A DNA stretch of 5,351 bases from Actinomycetota bacterium. Lineage in GTDB: Bacteria > Actinomycetota > Acidimicrobiia > Acidimicrobiales > AC-14. The notes under the pieces were generated by a model. The model searched no databases. It had not been told where the DNA came from and saw nothing but the letters and a program-made list of their open reading frames with translations. The stretch lies in NCBI GenBank assembly GCA_020200615.1, contig JAIVIH010000346.1, positions 1 to 5,351 of the forward strand, in the 5' to 3' direction. Every line of letters starts with the position of its first letter. Position 1 is the first letter of the stretch. The position numbers and the translations under genes are program-made. This document shows, piece after piece, positions 1 to 4,805 of the stretch.

Positions 1-2781
1 TCAGCATGGCGGCCCCGGCCGTCGCAGGGACTTCGCCACCCGGCGAGGGCCCTCGTGCTCCTCGATCTCCTCCAGCGGCACGGGAAGGGCGACCGACCAG
101 TTGGGCCACTCGTCGGTGGTGCCGGGCATGTTGGGCCGCTCCTCGACGGCCAGGGCATCGTCCAGCGTCGCCGCCAGCAGGAGGCACGGCGCCTGCCCGA
201 GGGCGTCGTAGGCACCGGCCACCACCTCTTCGACGGGCCCGTCCGAGCCCACCCCGGCCAAGGCCTGGAGGCGGGAACGGGTGGCGGCCGTGCCTTCCTC
301 GTTGGGCTCGAGCCCGAGTTCCCTCTGGGCGTCCAGATCGGTCCCCGTCCAGAGGCCGGCCACGGTGGGGAGGTCGTGGGTCGTGACCGCGGCCATGGCC
401 GGGACGGGCCACTCGGCCGGTGGCTTCCGTTCGAACCACAGCAGGCGGTAGGACAGGACGTTGCGAGAGGCCAGCTCGGTCCGCACGTCCTCCTCCACCG
501 TGCCGAGGTCTTCGCCCACCACGTAGGCGCCCGCACGCTCACTCTCGACAGCCACGATGTCGAGCAGGTCGGACGCCGGGTAGCGCACGTAGGTTCCGTT
601 CGCGCCCCCGGCTCCGCGGGGTATCCAGAACAGCCGGAACAGCCCCATGACGTGGTCGAGGCGGACGCCGCCTCCCTCACGGAGCGCGGACCGCACGATC
701 TGCACGAAGGGCCCGTATCCCGCGTCCCGGAGCCGCCAGGGGTCGAAGGGGGGGACACCCCAGTCCTGGCCCTGGGTGTTGAACTCGTCGGGTGGGGCCC
801 CCACCGAAATACCCGGCGCGAGCACGTCCTGCCACAGCCAGGCGTCGGCCCCCGCGGGATCGACGCCCACGGCCAGGTCCTGGATCAGCGGGATCTCGTC
901 CGAGACGGCGGTCAGCTGGACCTCCACCAGCCACTGGAGCCACTGGTGGAACTGCACCCGGCGCAGCCGCGACCGGCGATACTCCACGACTTCCGCCGAG
1001 TCCGGCCGCCGGTACTCCTCCGGCCACGAATCCCATGGACGACCGAACTCCTCGGCCAGAACGCAGAAGGTGGCGTAACCCTCGAGGCTCTCCCCCTGGC
1101 CCTCGCAGAAGGCGTCAAGGGCCGCATCGCCGGGAAACCGTTCCCACAGGCGCTCGAGGGCGTCCATCTTCAGGCGGTAGACGGCGTCCCGGTCGATCCT
1201 GCGATCGGCGTTCAGGGCACGACCGGCGGCGGCCACCTCCTCCACCTCGGCTCCCAGGTCGGCGGCGCCGGGGGCATCCTCGACCCGTAGGTAGAGCGGA
1301 TTGCGGAACTGCCGGGTGCTGGGGAAGTAGGGGCTGGCCGTCTGAGGCAGCCCGGGCAGAGCGGCGTGGAGGGGGTTCAGGAGGAGCAGGTCACTGCCCA
1401 GGTCGCGCTTCGACCACGTCGCCAGCTCGCGGAGGTCGGCCAGGTCGCCCATCCCCCAGCTCGCCCGCGAGCGGACCCCGTAGAGCTGAACGGCCCAGCC
1501 CCAGCCCCGTGCCGTGGGCATCGGGCACCGACCTGGGCTCACGATCAGAGACCTCGGGCTGGCCTCGCCGTCGCCGTCGACGCGGCTGACGGTGTGGTAC
1601 CCGAGGGGCAGATCGGGGGGAAGCCGTCCCTCGGCTTCGACCTCTCCACCGTCCTCGGTGATGATCCGGACCCGCCCGTCCACCGGAATGTCATCGCCCG
1701 GGTGGAGGACCCACGCCGGCCGGGAGGACGGCCGGCCGTCTTCGGTGGCGCCCATGGCCTCGAGAACCGCGCTCACCGTCTCGGACGGCGGCGTCGAGGC
1801 CGGGGCGCCTCGACGGCGGAAGCGGGTGCCGATCCACACCAGGAGTCCGAGCACGGCCAGGGGAGAGAGGAACCCGACGACCACGATCATCCCGCCCAGG
1901 ACCGAGACGGCCCCGTCCCATGCCCGCTCCAGGCTGTGGGCCAGACCGGTGGTGGGCTCGGGCTGGGGCACGACGCCGGCCCCCGGCTCGAAGATCGACA
2001 CACTGAGGGTCGAGAGGGCCGCCGCCTGGCTCAGTTGGTCGCGCTGGGCCTGGAGCTGCTCGACCTGCTGGCGGACGTCGAACAGAGCGTTCTGGACCTG
2101 GAGGACTTCGCCCACACCCCCGGCGCGGCCGAGCAGGGTGCGCAGCGACTCCTCCTGGGCCTGCAGGCTCCGCAGCCGAGCCTCGTAGTCGACCAGCTGC
2201 CCGCCCACGTCCTCTCCCCGCAGCGACGCCCGCTCCAGGGTGCCCAGCTCGGACAGCGCCTGGCGGGCGGCGTCGAAGCGATCGGCGGCCACCCTGATGG
2301 TCAGGTCCCCGGCCTTCGGCTGCGACGAGCCCGGCCGGCCGTCGCCCTCGTCGGTGACCGTGCTCGATGCCACCACGAAGCCTCCGTGGGACGCGGCGAT
2401 GGAGGCGACGCGGTCGAAGGCGCCGGTGAACTTGCCCTTCCCGACCCGGACCGACAGCTCCGCGCTCCGAACGATGCGGGGCCCGGCGGGGTCGACCGTC
2501 CGCCCTCCTGGCGGCGCCACCGTCGGCGAAGATCCCTGGTCCTGGGCGAGCTTGGCCGAGCCGGCGGCCCCGTCGACCACGGGCGCGGCCAGGGACCTCT
2601 CCTCGCCGGCCCCGCCCGCGGACGCCAGGGGACCTGCGACTCCGCTCTGAGGGCCCTGGGAATCCGGTTCGGTCGCGGCCACGACGGCCCCGGCGAGCAC
2701 CAGTACGAGAAGCCCGGCGCCGGCCACTCCCAGCCGCCGCCGCCGTCCGTCCAGTGACCCGCCCTTGCTCGTCTGCCTCAT
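1..2781 (-). CDS. malQ: DUF4349 membrane protein fused in frame to GH77 4-alpha-glucanotransferase (MalQ)
   Basis: Single 926-aa frame from ATG 2781-2779, chosen for AGGAGG six bases upstream; it ends at TGA 3-1. Residues 1-16 are basic, 17-36 form a membrane segment without a lipobox cysteine, and about 40-98 are an Ala/Gly/Pro linker. About 99-266 match DUF4349 (RIVRSAELSVRVG opening, a Gln/Leu-rich coiled coil at 196-256, TLSVSIFEP end). A second membrane segment lies at about 292-319, followed by RFRRR. From 333 (SETVSAVLEAMGA) the protein is MalQ: a small beta domain ending in LPPDLPLGYHT, then the GH77 barrel (WAVQLYGVRSRASWGMGDL, YFPSTRQFRNPLYL). Catalytic residues by family match are D709 (VRLDH, nucleophile), E757 (GEDLG, acid/base) and D803 (TTHDLPT, stabiliser). 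MalQ transfers 1,4-glucan segments between maltodextrins in maltose/glycogen metabolism. The positive-inside rule puts DUF4349 outside and GH77 in the cytoplasm. MalQ and DUF4349 proteins are normally separate; the MalQ N-terminal segment is missing. Domain calls are confident; whether the fusion is native is inference. Confidence 0.88.
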   Translation of the reverse strand: MRQTSKGGSLDGRRRRLGVAGAGLLVLVLAGAVVAATEPDSQGPQSGVAGPLASAGGAGEERSLAAPVVDGAAGSAKLAQDQGSSPTVAPPGGRTVDPAGPRIVRSAELSVRVGKGKFTGAFDRVASIAASHGGFVVASSTVTDEGDGRPGSSQPKAGDLTIRVAADRFDAARQALSELGTLERASLRGEDVGGQLVDYEARLRSLQAQEESLRTLLGRAGGVGEVLQVQNALFDVRQQVEQLQAQRDQLSQAAALSTLSVSIFEPGAGVVPQPEPTTGLAHSLERAWDGAVSVLGGMIVVVGFLSPLAVLGLLVWIGTRFRRRGAPASTPPSETVSAVLEAMGATEDGRPSSRPAWVLHPGDDIPVDGRVRIITEDGGEVEAEGRLPPDLPLGYHTVSRVDGDGEASPRSLIVSPGRCPMPTARGWGWAVQLYGVRSRASWGMGDLADLRELATWSKRDLGSDLLLLNPLHAALPGLPQTASPYFPSTRQFRNPLYLRVEDAPGAADLGAEVEEVAAAGRALNADRRIDRDAVYRLKMDALERLWERFPGDAALDAFCEGQGESLEGYATFCVLAEEFGRPWDSWPEEYRRPDSAEVVEYRRSRLRRVQFHQWLQWLVEVQLTAVSDEIPLIQDLAVGVDPAGADAWLWQDVLAPGISVGAPPDEFNTQGQDWGVPPFDPWRLRDAGYGPFVQIVRSALREGGGVRLDHVMGLFRLFWIPRGAGGANGTYVRYPASDLLDIVAVESERAGAYVVGEDLGTVEEDVRTELASRNVLSYRLLWFERKPPAEWPVPAMAAVTTHDLPTVAGLWTGTDLDAQRELGLEPNEEGTAATRSRLQALAGVGSDGPVEEVVAGAYDALGQAPCLLLAATLDDALAVEERPNMPGTTDEWPNWSVALPVPLEEIEEHEGPRRVAKSLRRPGPPC

Positions 2782-2787
2782 CTCGCG

Positions 2788-2793
2788 CCTCCT
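2788..2793 (-). promoter_or_regulatory. Ribosome binding site of the DUF4349-MalQ gene
   Basis: Read on the minus strand, this is a perfect AGGAGG six bases before ATG 2781-2779. It decides the start. The frame also runs up to a TTG at 2859-2857, but that codon has no Shine-Dalgarno match and would put a Pro/Arg-rich stretch before the membrane anchor, whereas ATG 2781 gives a normal basic n-region directly before the hydrophobic segment. Confidence 0.8.
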
Positions 2794-2888
2794 GGATTCC
2801 GGTTGACGTCGCTTGGACGACGGAGGGGAGGCGGCCGGTTCCCGATCCCACACGATCAACAGAAGCTCTGCTGCGGAAGGTGGGTCGG

Positions 2889-2894
2889 TAGACT
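2889..2894 (+). promoter_or_regulatory. Possible -10 element for near-leaderless transcription of the 97-aa gene and pdtaR
   Basis: TAGACT fits the TANNNT pattern of actinobacterial -10 elements. Nine bases separate it from ATG 2904, so a start site 7-9 bases downstream would lie at or just before the start codon. There is no Shine-Dalgarno sequence before ATG 2904, as expected for a leaderless mRNA. No convincing -35 hexamer is seen about 17 bases upstream. The TAG of this hexamer is also an in-frame stop five codons before ATG 2904, which rules out a longer protein. The call rests on one hexamer and its position. Confidence 0.4.
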
Positions 2895-2903
2895 TCGTCT
2901 TCC

Positions 2904-3197
2904 ATGTCCCGATGGCTCGTCGAGAAGCGACTCTCCCAGGCGTCCGAGCGGCTCAAGCAGCTGCGCGCCGACCTGAAGGTGGCCGACGAGCAGCTCCTTT
3001 TCCTCACCGAGGCGGCTGACGAAGCCCGCCTCCGGGCCCTCGTCTCCGAGACCCCGCTGGCCGACCAGGAGCACCGGGAAGCCCAGAAGCACGCCGAGGC
3101 CATGACCCGTCACCGGGCGCAGGTCGCCTCCTCCATCTCCGAACTGGAGAAGACGCAGGACGAACTCCTCGACCGTCTGGTCGAAGAGGCACGCTGA
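2904..3197 (+). CDS. Small conserved-type helical hairpin / coiled-coil protein, function unknown
   Basis: A 97-aa, highly charged, soluble protein with no signal peptide, membrane segment or cysteine. The sequence reads as two long amphipathic helices, about residues 4-48 and 52-95, with heptad-like Leu/Ala spacing, joined at the ETPLADQE turn around P51; this suggests an antiparallel helical hairpin that could dimerise or bind a partner. The RALVSETPLAD motif at the turn resembles small actinobacterial proteins of unknown function that I recall only loosely, so no name is given. ATG 2904 is the only sensible start, because an in-frame TAG lies at 2889. The stop is 16 bases before the start of the PdtaR-like regulator, on the same strand, which suggests one transcript. 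By context it might be a partner or modulator of that regulator, but nothing in the sequence proves this. Confidence 0.8.
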   Translation: MSRWLVEKRLSQASERLKQLRADLKVADEQLLFLTEAADEARLRALVSETPLADQEHREAQKHAEAMTRHRAQVASSISELEKTQDELLDRLVEEAR

Positions 3198-3213
3198 GCG
3201 AACAGGCCGACAA

Positions 3214-3789
3214 TTGGGCGTAAGAGTGGTGATCGCGGAGGATGAGGCCATCATCCGGCTCGACCTCAAGGAGACCCTCGAAGAGGAGGGGTATGAGGTG
3301 GTCGGTGAGGCCGGGCGGGGCGACGAAGCGGTCGCCCTCGTGCGCGAGCTCGATCCCGACCTGGCCATCCTCGACATCAAGATGCCGGGCATGGACGGGA
3401 TCACCGCCGCCCGGGAGATCGCCGGAGGCCGCAAGGCGGCCGTCCTCATCCTCACCGCCTTCAGCCAGCGGGACCTGGTTCAGCGGGCTACCGAGGCCGG
3501 CGCCATGAACTACCTGGTCAAGCCCTTCCAGAAGAGCGCCCTCATTCCCGCCATCGAGGTCGCCCTGGGCCGCTTCGCGGAGCTGAAGGCGCTCGAGCAG
3601 GAGTCGGTGGAGCTGAAGGACCAGCTGGCCACCCGCCGGCTGGTGGACCGAGCCAAGGGCCTGCTCCAGGACCAGCACGGGATGTCCGAGGCCGACGCGT
3701 TCACGTTCATCCAGCGCACGGCCATGAGCAAGCGGGCCAAGATGCGGTCCATCGCCGACCAGATCCTCGAGGGGAAGCTCACCCCCTAG
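3214..3789 (+). CDS. pdtaR: PdtaR-like response regulator, REC receiver plus ANTAR RNA-binding domain
   Basis: A 191-aa cytoplasmic response regulator. Residues 3-120 form a CheY-like receiver: acidic pair E9/D10 (VIAEDE), phospho-acceptor D54 (LAILDIKMPG), switch threonine T81 (LTAFSQRDLV) and conserved lysine K103 (YLVKPF). A short coiled linker (about 121-140) leads to an ANTAR domain at about 141-188 (RRLVDRAKGLLQDQHGMSEADAF, then the third helix). ANTAR proteins bind paired RNA hairpins and block transcription termination when the receiver is phosphorylated. Length, order and motifs match Mycobacterium tuberculosis PdtaR, partner of the kinase PdtaS; no kinase gene is in this window. The start is TTG 3214, with only a weak AGG seven bases upstream. 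A GTG at 3226 is an alternative but would cut into the first beta strand. The gene follows the coiled-coil gene by 16 bases, so translation may depend on it. The orthology call is strong; the RNA targets are unknown. Confidence 0.92.
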   Translation: MGVRVVIAEDEAIIRLDLKETLEEEGYEVVGEAGRGDEAVALVRELDPDLAILDIKMPGMDGITAAREIAGGRKAAVLILTAFSQRDLVQRATEAGAMNYLVKPFQKSALIPAIEVALGRFAELKALEQESVELKDQLATRRLVDRAKGLLQDQHGMSEADAFTFIQRTAMSKRAKMRSIADQILEGKLTP

Positions 3790-3799
3790 GGTTCGGGTC

Positions 3800-3815
3800 G
3801 CAAGCAAAAGCTTGC
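3800..3815 (+). terminator. Hairpin just after pdtaR, possible terminator without a U-tract
   Basis: GCAAGC, loop AAAA, GCTTGC: a perfect 6-bp stem with a four-base loop, starting 11 bases after the pdtaR stop codon. It is followed by TCCCC and not a T-run, so it is not a canonical intrinsic terminator, although U-poor hairpins are common at actinobacterial gene ends. The overlapping arms AAGCT (3808-3812) and AGCTT (3822-3826) could form a competing stem. Confidence 0.4.
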
Positions 3816-3894
3816 TCCCCGAGCTTCAAGGTGCTCCGGGCGACCGGCAAGCCGGATCGCCCTCCGCCATTCCTTCCAGCCGGCATCTGGTGTG

Positions 3895-3910
3895 GCCGCC
3901 TTCCGGCGGC
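3895..3910 (-). terminator. GC hairpin downstream of the lipoprotein gene, GNRA loop on the minus strand
   Basis: GCCGCC, four-base loop, GGCGGC: a perfect all-GC 6-bp stem. On the minus strand, which is the sense strand of the lipoprotein gene ending at 3954, the loop is GGAA, a GNRA tetraloop, so the RNA hairpin should be very stable. It begins about 43 bases after the stop codon. No U-tract follows in that direction, so it may be a non-canonical terminator or a 3'-end stabiliser. Confidence 0.38.
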
Positions 3911-3953
3911 GAGAGCAGCCTCCAGCGGATTTCGGGTCGCCACCCGGCTTGGC

Positions 3954-4805
3954 TCAGCTGGGGAGGCTGGGGGGCGTGCCTCCCTGGAACAGCTGGGTCA
4001 GGTCGGTGACCTGGTCGGCGGGCGGGATCTGAACGTCGGCCGCGACCCCGAACTCGAACAGCTCCAGCTCGACCGTGCCTGCCGAGGTAGGGCCGGCGCC
4101 GTCCGGGTCGAGGCTGAACTTCATCCTGCGCAGCCGGCCCTCGGCATCCAGCCACACGTCGGCGGGAAGGGTGGCGGAGCCGGACGAGGCGATGAGGTCC
4201 TCGACCGCCTTCTTCCCGTCGGGTGGGAGCGAGGCGCTGGCCTTCCTCAGGTCGATGGGAGCCCGGTAGTGGGTGGTGGACACCCCCCGCACGCTCTCTT
4301 CGCCAACCTCGCTCACGTCGTCGGTGGCGCCCCGCAGGTACCCGAGGGCCTGGGTCGGGTCGGTCTGCGCCAGCTGCCCCAACGACCCCAGGCTGAGCCC
4401 CGCCTGCGGGGACAGGGTCGCCAGCTCGAGCTTGTACCAGGGCCGGCCTCCGGGCAGTAACCCCGGCGGAAGCTTCACGTAGAGGCCGCTGGGGTCGAGG
4501 ACGGTGTCGACGGTGCCCGTCCCCAGGCTCCCGCCGAGCGAACCGAGGTCGACGGTGACGGCGCCCAGCCGGTTCTTCAGGTCGACGACGCCTTCGCCGT
4601 GCACGGTCCTGGCCTCGGCGCCGGTGGTGAAGTTCACGTTGAGGGCGAGCCGCGACGTGCCGGCGTCGATGGTCTTGTCCGGGGCGACCCGAATCAGCGT
4701 GCCGTCACCTCCGTCGCCGCCGCATCCGGCGAGGAGGGTGACGACTACGAGCAGCAGCATCGAAAGCCGGATCCGCCCGGCGCGATGGCGGAGGGTTCCC
4801 GTCAT
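3954..4805 (-). CDS. Secreted lipoprotein, LppX/LprAFG-like
   Basis: A 283-aa exported lipoprotein. The signal peptide has basic residues at 6-13, a hydrophobic run at 14-26 and lipobox LLAGC, so C28 would be lipidated and the mature protein anchored outside the cytoplasmic membrane. A Gly/Asp linker (29-36) follows. The rest is beta-rich: a strand region with LYVKLPP (108-114), a VSTTHYRAPIDL segment (175-186), VWLDAEGRLRRMKFSL (217-232) and a closing ELFEFG...IPPADQVTDL (248-269). This order resembles the LppX/LprAFG lipoproteins, curved beta-sheet proteins that carry lipids or glycolipids across the cell envelope; here the match is from pattern memory and the family call is moderate. The start ATG 4805-4803 overlaps the stop of the DtxR-type gene (ATGA), with no independent Shine-Dalgarno site, so translation is probably coupled. 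Lipid binding is inferred, not shown. Confidence 0.82.
   Translation of the reverse strand: MTGTLRHRAGRIRLSMLLLVVVTLLAGCGGDGGDGTLIRVAPDKTIDAGTSRLALNVNFTTGAEARTVHGEGVVDLKNRLGAVTVDLGSLGGSLGTGTVDTVLDPSGLYVKLPPGLLPGGRPWYKLELATLSPQAGLSLGSLGQLAQTDPTQALGYLRGATDDVSEVGEESVRGVSTTHYRAPIDLRKASASLPPDGKKAVEDLIASSGSATLPADVWLDAEGRLRRMKFSLDPDGAGPTSAGTVELELFEFGVAADVQIPPADQVTDLTQLFQGGTPPSLPS

Larger units (their letters stand above)
2782..2903. other. Divergent intergenic control region
   Basis: This 122-base gap separates the leftward DUF4349-MalQ gene from the rightward coiled-coil/pdtaR pair and must hold promoters for both unless the leftward gene is served from elsewhere. On the right it has the -10-like TAGACT. 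On the left it has the AGGAGG site, but I find no clear -10 for the minus strand. A TTGACG hexamer on the plus strand at 2803-2808 has no partner -10 at normal spacing. No tRNA, riboswitch or long inverted repeat is visible. Confidence 0.5.
3790..3953. other. Convergent intergenic region
   Basis: This 164-base gap lies between the 3' ends of the rightward pdtaR gene and the leftward lipoprotein gene. It holds two perfect 6-bp hairpins (3800-3815 and 3895-3910), a weaker CCGG-CAAG-CCGG hairpin at 3844-3855, and an exact 10-base direct repeat, TTCGGGTCGC, at 3792-3801 and 3931-3940. I see no coding sequence I would defend here. The likely job is two-way transcription termination or mRNA 3'-end protection. 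Confidence 0.6.

Noticed and set aside
55..1290. Long open frame (411 codons) on the plus strand opposite MalQ
   Set aside because: It lies antisense to the conserved GH77 barrel; the translation is rich in Gly/Pro/Arg/His with no recognisable motif, as expected for the complement of GC-rich coding DNA.
1..1776. Separate malQ gene starting at GTG 1776
   Set aside because: No convincing ribosome binding site and the frame is continuous with DUF4349; kept only as an alternative to test.
1366..2757. Long open frame (463 codons) on the plus strand opposite the DUF4349 part
   Set aside because: Low-complexity Arg/Gly/Pro/His translation, no start-site support, and fully antisense to a domain-bearing frame.
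2782..2859. Upstream TTG start adding 26 residues to the DUF4349-MalQ protein
   Set aside because: No Shine-Dalgarno match, whereas ATG 2781 has a perfect AGGAGG at six bases and gives a normal membrane-anchor N-terminus.
2890..2900. Small inverted repeat AGAC-TTC-GTCT overlapping the -10 hexamer as an operator
   Set aside because: Only four base pairs with a three-base gap; too short to separate from chance.
1691..3103. 470-codon minus-strand frame overlapping both the fusion gene and the coiled-coil gene
   Set aside because: Arg/Gly-rich shadow in a different frame from DUF4349; it crosses the divergent promoter region and runs antisense into the 97-aa gene.
3004..3807. Open frame antisense to pdtaR (267 codons)
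   Set aside because: Opposite a well-supported receiver-ANTAR gene, with no domain pattern of its own.
3844..3855. CCGG-CAAG-CCGG hairpin as a terminator
   Set aside because: Only a 4-bp stem and no T-run; noted in the intergenic entry but not called as a feature.
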